A program made the translations under genes and the position numbers. The notes under the pieces were generated by a model. The model saw nothing but the letters and a program-made list of their open reading frames with translations. It ran no database searches and was not told where the DNA came from. 64,000 nt of DNA, taken from positions 2,226,501-2,290,500 of the forward strand of contig NZ_RWJF01000001.1 in the NCBI RefSeq assembly GCF_003970925.1, read 5' to 3'. The DNA is from Sphingomonas ginkgonis (GTDB lineage Bacteria; Pseudomonadota; Alphaproteobacteria; Sphingomonadales; Sphingomonadaceae). How positions within the stretch are numbered: the stretch's first letter is position 1; the number at the start of each line of letters is the position of its first letter. Below, piece by piece: positions 52,736 to 61,236 of the stretch.

Positions 52736-53087
52736 CGCACCCGCGCTGGCCGGCGGCTTCTACCTTCCGCCTGCGCCCACCGGATCGGGCGGCGAGGACC
52801 GCATCGAAACCTCGTCTGGAACGCGCTGCAGCCAAAGCATGAACTCGAGCGGCGCCTATGTCGACGTGGGCGTTGCGGGGAGTTCGTCAACCGGTCGCGA
52901 CCAGTCTAGCTACGCCGCGCCGCTGGCCGGTCCGGACGCTGGCCACTCGTCAGAAGCGCTCGGCTATGCTCGGGTCACCATCCCGCTCGGCCGTCGTCCG
53001 GAACGGCTCGACTGCTCGCGCCTCTATGAACTCGAGATCGCACGCATGAAGCGTGAAATTGAGCTGTTGAAGATGGCCGCAGAATAA
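52683..53087 (+). CDS. Hypothetical secreted protein with C-terminal helix
   Basis: Starts at GTG 52683 (or ATG 52707), inside the preceding gene. Signal peptide (MLAACLFAASAPALA), a Gly/Ser-rich middle with SGTRCSQSMNSSGAYVDVGV, and a charged C-terminal helix (CSRLYELEIARMKREIELLK). Third gene of the overlapping secreted-protein operon. No usher gene follows. Confidence 0.6.
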   Translation: MPVSARNSMLAACLFAASAPALAGGFYLPPAPTGSGGEDRIETSSGTRCSQSMNSSGAYVDVGVAGSSSTGRDQSSYAAPLAGPDAGHSSEALGYARVTIPLGRRPERLDCSRLYELEIARMKREIELLKMAAE

Positions 53088-53172
53088 TCGCGTCCACCGC
53101 TCCCGAACGGTCGTCCGCTTGTGGCACGAGAAGACATCAGACCGCTTACACGCGACGCATCGCTCCCTCGCC

Positions 53173-54243
53173 TTAAGGCAGGCAAGCCTCGTTGCCGTTG
53201 ATGCCCGAGATGCGCGAGTAGTTGTCCGGGTTGGTGCTGATGACAATTCCCTGCGAGGCGCAGCGGCGGAGCTGGAAACGGACCTTCCGGTGATAAAAGT
53301 CCAGCGACACGCGGCGGAACTGCTCCATGAGGTCGGTGCCGAGCAGGAGCGCGGGCTGGTCGGCGAGCCCGAACAGCTTGAACGGCGGCGCATCGACGAA
53401 AGCGATCGGCACGTCGTGCAGCAGGATCGGCCCGATCTCCAGCTCGTCGACGATCGCCATTTCGATCTGCATGGTTCCACCGGTGACGCCGATCACGTCG
53501 ATGGTCCGGACGTTCGCGCGCCGCTTACGGATCAGCTTGTCGCGCAGCGCGATGTTGCCGATCGTCACTTCGCTCCCGCTGTCGATAATCGCGTCGAGCC
53601 GCTGGCTGGACGCCCGCACCGCGGTCAGGATCAGCTGCCCGCGCCGGCGCCGGGCGACGACAACGATCTCGCCCGGCAGCGCGCGGATCGCGGCGCGGCC
53701 GTCCTCGACCTTGATGAGCCTCTTGTCGAAGTCCATCAGCAAACGCTGCTGCACCAGCGCGTCGAGCCCAATCATGCCCGCCCCGCCGACATCGCCCTCG
53801 TTGAGTGCCGGCAGTTCGAGGTCGTGCACGGTCGTCCCGCCCAGCGTGAACGAGGCGACCTTGACCCGCGCGACCAGCGCGCTCTCCGTCATTCCATGGA
53901 GCGTGACCGGGGTCCCGAGTGGAAGGGCGAGCTGCCCCGCCAGCCCGGTTCCGACCACCGAGGTGTCCGCCCCGCTGTCGACAATGAATTTATAGGGTCC
54001 GCGCCCGTTGATGAGAACGTCGACGCTGAGCCGGGTCTCGACCTTGCGAGCCTTGACGTCCGTGCCGCCGATCTGAAGCGCCGGGTCGTAGCTGGCGGGC
54101 GGCAGCGGCGCGATGGTCGAGGGCCGGTCCGGCGCCGGCTGCGGTCGTCCAATCCGCGGCGGCTCGGGGGCAGCGGAGGCCGGCGGGACCGCGGCGGCGA
54201 GGCTCAGGAAAAGGGCGCCGATATGGACAGGCGGCGGGAACAT
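53173..54243 (-). CDS. Two-domain retropepsin-like aspartyl protease
   Basis: 356 residues from the ATG at 54243 (AGAAGG upstream), with signal peptide (FPPPVHIGALFLSLAAAVPP). Two clan AA domains: first with FIVDSGADTSVVG, second with AIIDSGSEVTIGN; each is followed by a hydrophobic-Gly segment (GMIGLDAL, LLLGTDLM). The first has the canonical D-S/T-G-A, the second D-S-G-S. Single proteins with two half-sites could act as a pseudo-dimer like pepsin. Periplasmic; substrate unknown. Confidence 0.85.
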   Translation of the reverse strand: MFPPPVHIGALFLSLAAAVPPASAAPEPPRIGRPQPAPDRPSTIAPLPPASYDPALQIGGTDVKARKVETRLSVDVLINGRGPYKFIVDSGADTSVVGTGLAGQLALPLGTPVTLHGMTESALVARVKVASFTLGGTTVHDLELPALNEGDVGGAGMIGLDALVQQRLLMDFDKRLIKVEDGRAAIRALPGEIVVVARRRRGQLILTAVRASSQRLDAIIDSGSEVTIGNIALRDKLIRKRRANVRTIDVIGVTGGTMQIEMAIVDELEIGPILLHDVPIAFVDAPPFKLFGLADQPALLLGTDLMEQFRRVSLDFYHRKVRFQLRRCASQGIVISTNPDNYSRISGINGNEACLP

Positions 54244-54443
54244 GGGGACCTTCTTGCTCAACCTAAACATCTTACCACAGGCAGCTTTGGAATCGAACAG
54301 AGTGCAAGCGCGCGAACACACTTCCGGGTCGACCGCCGCGCTCAACATGGTTTGACCCGTCCCATTGTTGAACGGAGACCCCGCTCCTCCTTTCGCCGAC
54401 CCTCATTGTGGCTAGCTTTCAGTGACCGGAAAGGAGAGCCGCT

Positions 54444-54752
54444 ATGCCTCTTTGGTTACTCGTGCTGCTACTCTGGGTCGCTCCAGGAGTGTTGTTGTTC
54501 GGTGCGCTTGCAGCATCCATCCGCGGAAGGATGACAGGAATTTGCTGGTGGAAAGGCCGCGCCGTGGCCAAGCTTCGGAGAGCGCCTTTCGAGCGACCTC
54601 AGGGCCATGCTCTTGGCAATCATGCGCACATGGGCTCGAAGATAGTCGCGCCATCAGCCCTGGCGCCCGCCCTACTCGTTCTGCACACTGTTCAGGTAAC
54701 ATACGCAGCGCTCTACTTCTCACCGACAAACTTTGATCAGTCGGTCACATAA
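54444..54752 (+). CDS. Small membrane protein, uncertain
   Basis: 102 residues, starting with one clear membrane segment (MPLWLLVLLLWVAPGVLLFG) after a strong ribosome site (GGAAAGGAG). The middle is basic; a second hydrophobic stretch lies near 70-90 (APSALAPALLVLHTVQVTYA). No family recognised. The start is convincing, but the 3' half could be frameshifted. Confidence 0.45.
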   Translation: MPLWLLVLLLWVAPGVLLFGALAASIRGRMTGICWWKGRAVAKLRRAPFERPQGHALGNHAHMGSKIVAPSALAPALLVLHTVQVTYAALYFSPTNFDQSVT

Positions 54753-55002
54753 GTCTACGTAGTCGATCGCTCAGCTAACGATCTGCTGTGATCAGCAACA
54801 TATGCTTGGCTGGCCACTCGCGGAAGCGCTCAGTCGCTCAAACCAATTCCCTATTCACTTACGCCGTTTGACGCCTCAGACTTGATGTCAAAGAGTTCTT
54901 TAGATACGATTGTCTCGAAAACGACGGAGCACTCGATAAAGCTCGTTTGAGCCTCCTCAGTGCACATTTTTTCATCTCTCTTGTTTTTCACTGGAATTAA
55001 GC

Positions 55003-55521
55003 ATGGCAGACGAACAGAGTTTCGATGCGGTCGAACTCGCCACCGAGCTGACGATCGCTTGGTTATCGAACCCCAACAATCGGGCACACGCGAGCGAAGT
55101 GCCGGCAGTTCTTCAGACCATGCACAAGGCGGTGCAAGACCTTTGCGGTGCGCCGACGACGCCAAGCGAGCAAGCCGGAGACAAACGCGACTATACCCCG
55201 GCTGTAACGGCGCGCCGCTCGCTGGCGTCACCAGATCACATCATTTCGATGATCGATGGTAAGCCATACAAGACGCTAAAGCGCCATCTCTCGACCCATG
55301 GATTAACACCTGTCCAATATCGTGAGCGCTATGGCTTGAAGCCAGACTACCCGATGGTTGCGCCCACCTATTCCGCAAAGCGCCGCGAGACGGCTCATCA
55401 GATCGGCTTGGGGCGGAAGCGGCGTACCGATGCCGATGAAAGTGCGGTTGCCAAGGCGGCCCCAGGACAGCCTGAATCCAAGCGCCGGAGGCGTAAGTCG
55501 GCCGCAGTTGCCGCCGAATAG
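55003..55521 (+). CDS. Ros/MucR-family regulator lacking the zinc cysteine
   Basis: 172 residues. N-terminal helical oligomerisation part (ELATELTIAWLSNPNNRAHA, VPAVLQTMHKAVQDL), then the MucR DNA-binding region HIISMIDGKPYKTLKRHLST and HGLTPVQYRERYGLKPDYPM, and a basic tail (ESKRRRRKS). In Ros/MucR the finger begins with Cys; here the position is Ser/Met, and the second His spacing is shorter (H-x3-H). Known target genes are surface polysaccharide and motility; targets here are unknown. Confidence 0.88.
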   Translation: MADEQSFDAVELATELTIAWLSNPNNRAHASEVPAVLQTMHKAVQDLCGAPTTPSEQAGDKRDYTPAVTARRSLASPDHIISMIDGKPYKTLKRHLSTHGLTPVQYRERYGLKPDYPMVAPTYSAKRRETAHQIGLGRKRRTDADESAVAKAAPGQPESKRRRRKSAAVAAE

Positions 55522-55670
55522 CGGTTTATGAGTTCTTTAGATGAACAAGCCGTCGGCCATGAAGACCCAACTCCATCTTTCAAAGGCGCCTTCATGCTCT
55601 TATAAGTAATTATTCGTTTACGTAGCTTTCTAGCAGCAGAACCGGGATGGAAGCGAATGAGCCGCTTCGT

Positions 55671-55982
55671 CTAATATCGCCCGCTTGCAATGTCCCGAAG
55701 CGTCGTTCGACTTCTCTGGACGACGCGACCTTTCGGGGTGCTGTAGGTGCATCCGTTATCGTCGCAGATAACTCCGGATGGCTTTGATTCAAGTATCCAT
55801 CTACACCCGTAAACACCCAGGCTTTCCAGGTATTGAGCGTTATGCATATTCCGGCAAAAAGCTTTTACTTCAGCCTCAGTATATCTGCCAATTTGCCGAT
55901 GAGCGGCTTGCACAGGTGTATTAATGATTCCCAGAAGCACTAAAAGGCTCGCGCCAACGAAGGCTAGGCGTGGAATTGCCAT
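55671..55982 (-). CDS. Small secreted Cys protein (paralogue 1)
   Basis: 103 residues, strong ribosome site (TTAGGAGG), signal peptide (LAFVGASLLVLLGIINTPVQ). Mature part GRYTEAEVKAFCRN, VYGCRW, VICDDNGCTY: four cysteines in a pattern shared with the next gene. No known family. Confidence 0.6.
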   Translation of the reverse strand: MAIPRLAFVGASLLVLLGIINTPVQAAHRQIGRYTEAEVKAFCRNMHNAQYLESLGVYGCRWILESKPSGVICDDNGCTYSTPKGRVVQRSRTTLRDIASGRY

Positions 55983-56018
55983 CGTGATTCCTCCTAATTG
56001 AAGGACTGCCGCGTTAGC

Positions 56019-56309
56019 TCAACGAGGTCGAAGCTGCATCAGCTTCTCTGTTCGAAGGACCTGCGAGCGATTAGCCTGGCGATAAACCACGCATTTATGA
56101 GATTTGTTGCAGAGAACCATTTGGTGGTCTGGGCCGCCATCGCAACCATAGTGACCATGCTCGTCAAAACCGAGCAGCTCTCCGCCAATTGCGTTGCAGT
56201 ACTTCCGGACATCTGCGGGCGAGTAGGTCCCCCGCGTTGCGGCGAGAGCATAACCCGAGGTGCCAAGAGCCATCGCAGCAAAAGCGTATATCAGAGCCTT
56301 TCGAAGCAT
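56019..56309 (-). CDS. Small secreted Cys protein (paralogue 2)
   Basis: 96 residues, good ribosome site (TGAGGAG), signal peptide (ALIYAFAAMALGTSGYALAA). Mature part GTYSPADVRKYCNA, HYGCDG, MVLCNKSHKCVVY matches paralogue 1 in spacing: Y-x-x-A-(D/E)-V-(R/K)..C, YGC, C....C. The two genes lie 36 bp apart on the same strand and are probably one transcript. Confidence 0.65.
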   Translation of the reverse strand: MLRKALIYAFAAMALGTSGYALAATRGTYSPADVRKYCNAIGGELLGFDEHGHYGCDGGPDHQMVLCNKSHKCVVYRQANRSQVLRTEKLMQLRPR

Positions 56310-56782
56310 TATTGTTCTCCTCAGGACCGTTTGTAAACGCCACGAGTCGACACTTTCGTGTAGCAGAAAGCTGTCAAATTTGCATGCCCGAGTAATAATT
56401 CGGCCGGAAACTCGATTCGGTGTTTAGAGCAGACAGTGTCTATCATTGCCCTTTGCAGGCCTCGACCAGAACCATTCGCCGCCATTCGGGAAGCTATTAT
56501 GGAACGCAGTCAAATGTTTAGGCTTAAGTGACCGTTTCCTGCAGGCGCTCGCTCCTCATCGAGGTTGCTCACCCCCAAACGCCCATTTGCCTGCATTCAA
56601 AGCCGCCTGCCCACCTTCTAGAGGCAGGCGTTTGCCAAGTGGACTGCTGGCGGCTTGGACTTGCCGTAAGCAGACCCTCCGCCGTTAGCGACAACCACCA
56701 CGTCGGCTGTATGTTGGGCTAAGACTTCGAAGCGGGTAAGTTTGCAAGGCGGCCGATCGTGCATGTCAGACATAGATCTCGT
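56310..56782. other. Intergenic region, no gene seen
   Basis: Contains TAAGCAGACCCTCCGCCGTTAGCG-like fragments of the dispersed repeats. No supported gene. Confidence 0.45.
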
Positions 56783-57051
56783 CGGAGGTGTCAGACAAAA
56801 GCGAGAGTGTCTCTGCTGCGCGAAGGCTGGTCTTTGATGGTCAGCCCTATCTCACAAGCTCCTGCCACTCGGACAGGGCGCTCGACGTTGACCACGCTGA
56901 GCGGATAGCGAAAGTACCTCAGCACCGCTAAGCCGATCACCTCGGGTGAGGTCTTGAAGTAGCGGAACGGACTAGCAGGGACACAGCGCAAGGCATGCGC
57001 CTCCCCTAGCCGCGCCTCCTTAGCGGAGGGTGCATTTGCTCTAACAGAGCT
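56783..57051 (-). mobile_element. IS6-like copy F, internally deleted (269 bp)
   Basis: Left end GGAGGTGTCAGA and right end TCTAACAGAGCT are both kept, with about 80-100 bp next to each. The middle (about 565 bp of the transposase) is missing: CTGCCACTCGGACAGGGCG joins directly to CTCGACGTTGACCACGCTGAG. Point changes show it is old. It could be moved in trans by the other copies. Confidence 0.85.
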
Positions 57052-57444
57052 TTTGGCGGCCTCAGATCGATGAGCTTATCGCGACTTGGCAGCCCGTTCG
57101 AGTACGGACTAAGATCGAACTGCGAAAGCAGTCCAGCCCCTTCAGTCGAAGCCGGCGAAGCATGTGAGAGCGTCGCCATGCCCGGCGTTCCGGAGATCCA
57201 AGCCGCGGCCGTACCATGATACTCACGCCTGAGGCTTAGGCGTGCGAAGTCCGCAGTATTGTAGGAACAAGCGAGTAAGCGGCGGGTTATTCTATTGTTC
57301 GCTCGTACATCCCCCCCTTTGAAGCGAGCGAGCAGTCAGACAGGGCCCTAGTGCTGAGAAGGCGCTGGGGCCTTGTTCGTTAGAGCCGCTCGTGGGCTGC
57401 CGTCGGCGCAGCGGACAACGCCTGGTGCGGACAGTGGTACTCCC
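57052..57444. other. Intergenic region, no gene seen
   Basis: No credible coding sequence on either strand. Confidence 0.4.
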
Positions 57445-57711
57445 TCAGCTGGCGACGCTGGCGGTAATCGAAAGTGCCACATAGCTGTAATCGACGCCCG
57501 ACTGGTCGGCCAGCAATGCCGTGAGCTCTCGCTCTCGATCGGCCTTTAGCAGAAGCTCCCGCTCGGACCTCCGAAGGTACAGCCGCCGAACTCCTGGTGT
57601 CTTTGCAGTCTCGGCGGATCTCCGATGGTTCTCGGCCATGCGCGCGCACTGCCTGATGACTTTCTCGAGATAGCGCGTCTCGCGCTGCCAGTTGGGCAAG
57701 TCCAAGTGCAT
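57445..57711 (-). CDS. Hypothetical helical protein (88 aa)
   Basis: Charged helix (NWQRETRYLEKVIRQCARMA, RRLYLRRSERELLLKADRER) with a short hydrophobic tail. AGGA precedes the ATG closely. No family recognised; composition supports a real gene, but confidence is modest. Confidence 0.4.
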   Translation of the reverse strand: MHLDLPNWQRETRYLEKVIRQCARMAENHRRSAETAKTPGVRRLYLRRSERELLLKADRERELTALLADQSGVDYSYVALSITASVAS

Positions 57712-58336
57712 TTCCTGAGAATGCCGCAGTAATTGTAGAGCTTCAACTACCGGAAAATTAACAGCTTGAAACGCCGGGAGGTGGGAGGGGGAACCAGCTC
57801 ATAGGTGATAAAATTAGGCCCGGCGCGCGTGACGCCGGGCCTAGTCTGGGAGGCGGGCAAGATGCCCAGTGCCTGTGGCGGGGAACTGGCTGGAAGCCAT
57901 CGCCACGCTCATGAGCTTGCTCTTAGTGATACAAAGCGCAAGCAGAGAGATGGTCTAGTACCAAAAGCAAACAACCGTATTGGCGCACAGCCCGCTTGTG
58001 TTATCTTCGCGCAATGGAGGAGCAATCTTTTCGTTAGATTTGTGAGCGGGAGGGTTGCGATCAGCGCGCCACGATTTTGCACGATCAGAAGGCGCTTTGC
58101 GGCAAGCACGCCTTTGAACTGGTGGAGGACAGACGGCCGCTCAAGTAGCCGTAGCCTGCGACGCCCCTCCACCCCGTCGAGTTTCAGAACGCCGCAGGTT
58201 CGGTCAACCAGTTGGGTGTGGCCTGGCCGGCACAAACCATTTAGCACAATCAGAAACGGCGGAAAACAAGCAAAATCGATACCGGGTTTGGTCAATTTAT
58301 GGTATGCGATTCGCATCCAAAGCGGTGGGGGCCGAC
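57712..58336. other. Intergenic region with strong hairpin, otherwise empty
   Basis: Apart from the hairpin at 57815 no gene can be supported; frames on both strands overlap and lack ribosome sites. Confidence 0.4.
57815..57843. terminator. Perfect 11-bp stem hairpin
   Basis: TAGGCCCGGCG and CGCCGGGCCTA separated by seven bases. Very stable, without a clear T-run on either side. Could be a terminator for the reverse-strand gene side or part of an unannotated RNA. Confidence 0.45.
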
Positions 58337-58651
58337 ATGGATGCCGAGATATTTTATCTGGAGCGACGGGCCAAAGAGGAGCGTGCGCTCGTTCAAGGGG
58401 CTACGTGTGTTAAGGCGCAAGCAGCCCATCGCACTATGCTGCTCATCTACGAGCGCCGCCTGAGGCTTGCCCTACAGCAGCGTGACGCCGAGACTATTGC
58501 GGCAGCACTGACGGAAGACCGGGATCAATTTCCATCAGCGGCTCAGCCTTTTTGTCACCTGATCGACCCAGCCGCCGGCCGCGACCTGTGGTCTCCGGGA
58601 GGTTGGGGCTTAAAGAGGCCACAGGTCCGACCGAGCGCTGTCGGCGAGTGA
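58337..58651 (+). CDS. Small sphingomonad-type helical protein
   Basis: 104 residues from the ATG at 58337: MDAEIFYLERRAKEERALVQ, KAQAAHRTMLLIYERRLRLA. The layout (Y-x-x-R..EE...A, K..AAH..M...YE.R) is shared by many short proteins in sphingomonads of unknown role. The C-terminal 40 residues are less regular. Confidence 0.55.
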   Translation: MDAEIFYLERRAKEERALVQGATCVKAQAAHRTMLLIYERRLRLALQQRDAETIAAALTEDRDQFPSAAQPFCHLIDPAAGRDLWSPGGWGLKRPQVRPSAVGE

Positions 58652-59335
58652 CCTCTGCCGACGCCACCATGCGAACTCCAGTCGGGAAAAGGGCCTAGAA
58701 CCTCAGCTGGTACTGTCAGGGATAATGCACCACCACTCCCCTATTGGCTGGTGAGCGGCGATCCGTCACCTTGAGCAAGCACCGCTGGCAAAGCGCGACC
58801 GAGCCCGGCGGTCGACCGTATTACGTTCGTCATCGTGGCTGATTGGCGATGCAATCCCTTCAACCTCTTTCCCCGCTCACACTCGTTGCGGTCGATCGAT
58901 ACAGGTGCCTTCGAATTGGATATGCAGCGGTCTGAGGAGCAGTCTTCAGTTAGGTGCTGGCCGCTTCGGCCGCTTTCCCACTAGCAATGTCGGTTAACCG
59001 ACTTAGCTTGACTAAAAGTTTGAATTACGGGAAGGTTACGACGCGACGCGCGAGGGGGCGTAGCGGGGCGGTCCGGCAGGTTACCATGCCGGATCGCCCA
59101 TTTTTTAGGACAAGAGAGTCCGTGTGGCACCGCTGCGAATGCTGCGATGTTCCGCCGCTTCGTCGGACGAGAGATCGCGGCAGGCTTGGTCAGCAACCTG
59201 TCCACTTGTGCCGGCGCAACTCGATCACTTATCTCGGCGAACAACCTCAAGCTGCATAATCTGCGATCCCTCCTTCGTCTTTGCGTTTTTCATCTTAAAG
59301 ACAAAGGAGAGCGAGGAGATGATTTTCGCAACGCT
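58652..59335. other. Intergenic region containing one MITE end
   Basis: No gene supported. The left part carries a single 173-bp-type element end. Confidence 0.45.
58709..58765 (+). mobile_element. One-ended remnant of the 173-bp MITE-like element
   Basis: GGTACTGTCAGGGATAATGC, ACC and a following GCTGGTGAGCGGCGA match the left third of the 173-bp elements. No right end is found at the expected distance (about 58881). Confidence 0.65.
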
Positions 59336-59704
59336 CTAGCGAGCAAAGCCGTTTTTCCAGTGGTCGAACGCCTGTCGAACATCGGCTGGCATCCATGCCG
59401 ATCGGGCGACATCATTGCAAAGCGCGGCAATCTCTGGCCCGCTGAGCGGCAGATCGAACTCAAGACCGCACTCGGTGTCTTTGCGCCAACATACCACGGC
59501 AAAGGCGTTTAGGGACTCGAGCTTTAGCTCAAGTTCGGTACCGATCTCGGGAAGGTCATCTCCTCTCAACCGGGCACCGGTGATGGACAGGTCAACGGCT
59601 TCAACGCTGTAGGTGCGCCCAAGTGTCGTAAGCAAAGCCGGAAGAGGCGTTGCTTCTCGCTTCGCAGGTCGGCGTCCGCCACCCTGACGTATTCCAAAGT
59701 GCAT
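59336..59704 (-). CDS. PilZ domain protein
   Basis: 122 residues. GGGRRPAKREATPLPA carries the basic RxxxR-type motif and VEAVDLSITGARLRG the D-x-S-x-x-G motif that bind cyclic di-GMP, followed by the PilZ barrel (LELKLESLNAFAVVCWRKDT, CGLEFDLPL). A stand-alone c-di-GMP receptor; targets unknown. Confidence 0.82.
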   Translation of the reverse strand: MHFGIRQGGGRRPAKREATPLPALLTTLGRTYSVEAVDLSITGARLRGDDLPEIGTELELKLESLNAFAVVCWRKDTECGLEFDLPLSGPEIAALCNDVARSAWMPADVRQAFDHWKNGFAR

Positions 59705-59910
59705 CTCGGCTTCTCTGGCCCTCGATCAAGAAGCCTTATGAGGTCCGCCGTTTACTCCTTTGTTGATAGCTAAGCTTAACCGCAGTGCGGGGTTCGGCTA
59801 ACGGGTGGAGCCCTTGTCCTCGTACAAATACGATCTCGCCCGCCGCCTCGCCCGATTAGTATGCACCGCACCCAAGCCGCGCAGTTGTAACCGCAACCCA
59901 AGAGGCGAAA

Positions 59911-60087
59911 ATGGGTAGAAGTGTCGTTCAGCTTCAATCTCCCAGCGTTGATGGGCCAGAGACCGTTCGGGCGCTCCTAATTGATGCACTCCAGGTGTGC
60001 AGCACGGGCGATTTGTTGCTGGCTGCCGCAAAGATTTCGGAAGCGATGGACGCACTTCCTTCTTTGAGAAGGTCACAGCTGTCGTAG
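59911..60087 (+). CDS. Small protein (58 aa)
   Basis: MGRSVVQLQSPSVDGPETVR, then ALLIDALQVCSTGDLLLAAAKISEAMDAL. Ribosome site AGAGGCG. A compact helical protein similar in layout to short sphingomonad proteins (VR.LL.DAL......L..A...I..A...L). Overlaps the receiver-like gene tail to tail by 15 bases. Function unknown. Confidence 0.5.
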   Translation: MGRSVVQLQSPSVDGPETVRALLIDALQVCSTGDLLLAAAKISEAMDALPSLRRSQLS

Positions 60088-60468
60088 ACAGGACGGCAAG
60101 GCTGGAAGCTCCTGCTCGAACATTCGATCAGCGCGCGCTTCCGCTACCGCGAGCACGAGATCGCCGATCGTAAACGGTTTTTCCATCACCACCGAACCCT
60201 TCTGTCGATCAATCTTCTGACCTGGATCGGTAATAAGGTAGATCGTCGGCACTGATGCCGATGCCAACGCAGCGAGTGTATCAGCGCACTTCCAACCATC
60301 GTCCCAGCGGTAAGCCGCAAAGAGAAGATCGGGTATACGGCGCTCGTAGTGCGTGATTGCACTTTCGAGGTCGGTCGCGACATCGACAGTGTCGAAGCCT
60401 ATCATTCCCACAGCGTGTTCGACCGACAGCGCTACGAGCGCATCTTCCTCGAAGATCAGCGCATGCAT
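60073..60468 (-). CDS. Degenerate response-regulator receiver
   Basis: 131 residues with the receiver fold (HALIFEEDALVALSVEHAVG, VPTIYLITDPG, VVMEKPFTIGDLVLAV): acidic pair and the Lys of MEKPF are present, but the phospho-acceptor site reads LLFAAYRWDDG, with Ala where Asp is expected. It should fold but not be phosphorylated normally, as in pseudo-receivers. The ATG at 60468 is preferred over an upstream TTG. Confidence 0.7.
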   Translation of the reverse strand: MHALIFEEDALVALSVEHAVGMIGFDTVDVATDLESAITHYERRIPDLLFAAYRWDDGWKCADTLAALASASVPTIYLITDPGQKIDRQKGSVVMEKPFTIGDLVLAVAEARADRMFEQELPALPSCLRQL

Positions 60469-61180
60469 TTTCAAATGGCCCCCCGGCCTAGCCCCCCAAG
60501 TGAGTACGCGATTCTTGGTCGCTGCGAGTTTTGCCTATCGAGTAAGCAGGAGGCACCACCGGATTTTTACGGTTCCCAACTTCTTACCTCTAGGCCGCCA
60601 TGGGCACGTCGGCGCCTTGTCGGACAGACTGGCGATAGCCGCGGCTTGCGTTATCGCTTTGTCGTTTTAGTGGCTGCTTTGCCAATCTGTTCATAATGGA
60701 CGGCAACTTTCGGCTTCCAGAGCTGCCACCAACGCCGGCGGACTATCACCCTAAGCACCACTCGGTTTACGTCTCGGTTCATCCAAGTGGCACCTTTGTC
60801 TGCTGACCGACTTAGTGACAGCTAGCACCTGACCCGAGCAATAATAGAGCCATTGTGGTGTGGGCGTGTTTGTCTCCGGAGCGAGATAAAGAGATCACTC
60901 CTGCCAGTCGGTCTTGCCAAGGACACGCATGGGCGCCTAAAAGGAGTGCTGCTCATCCGTCGTGGTCGTCTCACTCGAGCCGTAGCATCTCAACGCATTG
61001 TGATGGAGAACGTTTACCTGGCCGCGGGGCGGATCATCTCGGGTGATGTCTTAGAGTAGCTCAACCGGCTCGCAGCGACCGCGGTGGGGAACACATTCAC
61101 TTCACTGCCCTCGCTCCTCACCGCAGCTTGCGTTTAGCTTTACGAATCTAGCGGACAAGCTGGAGCCAACTGCGCGAGCC
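60469..61180. other. Long intergenic region, no supported gene
   Basis: A forward frame at 60853-61059 (..LAKDTHGRLKGVLLIRRGRL..) is possible but has no ribosome site or family. Nothing else is seen over 700 bp. Confidence 0.4.
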
Positions 61181-61209
61181 TTGACAGGCCTATAACAAAC
61201 TCGTTACAT
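61181..61209 (+). promoter_or_regulatory. Promoter of the membrane protein/XRE pair
   Basis: TTGACA (61181-61186), 17-base spacer, TTACAT (61204-61209). The -10 lies inside the palindrome at 61193-61224. Confidence 0.55.
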
Positions 61210-61224
61210 GTAACGTGTTTGTTA
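61193..61224. promoter_or_regulatory. 32-bp palindromic operator
   Basis: The half-site TAACAAAC-CGTTACAT is mirrored almost perfectly about the centre (61208/61209), with one mismatched pair. It covers the -10 element, so a bound dimer or tetramer would block transcription. The XRE regulator encoded two genes downstream is the likely ligand. Confidence 0.7.
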
Positions 61225-61236
61225 CAGGAGATGTCG

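Noticed and set aside
53119..54534. 471-codon forward frame opposite the retropepsin-like gene
   Set aside because: Composition (Arg/Asp/Gln-rich, no hydrophobic core) is that of an antisense frame; the reverse gene has clear protease motifs.
57805..58413. Overlapping long frames on both strands around 57.8-58.4 kb
   Set aside because: Neither strand shows protein-like composition, a good start or a family match.
60853..61059. 68-codon forward frame
   Set aside because: GTG start without ribosome site; no recognised domain; sequence could be chance.
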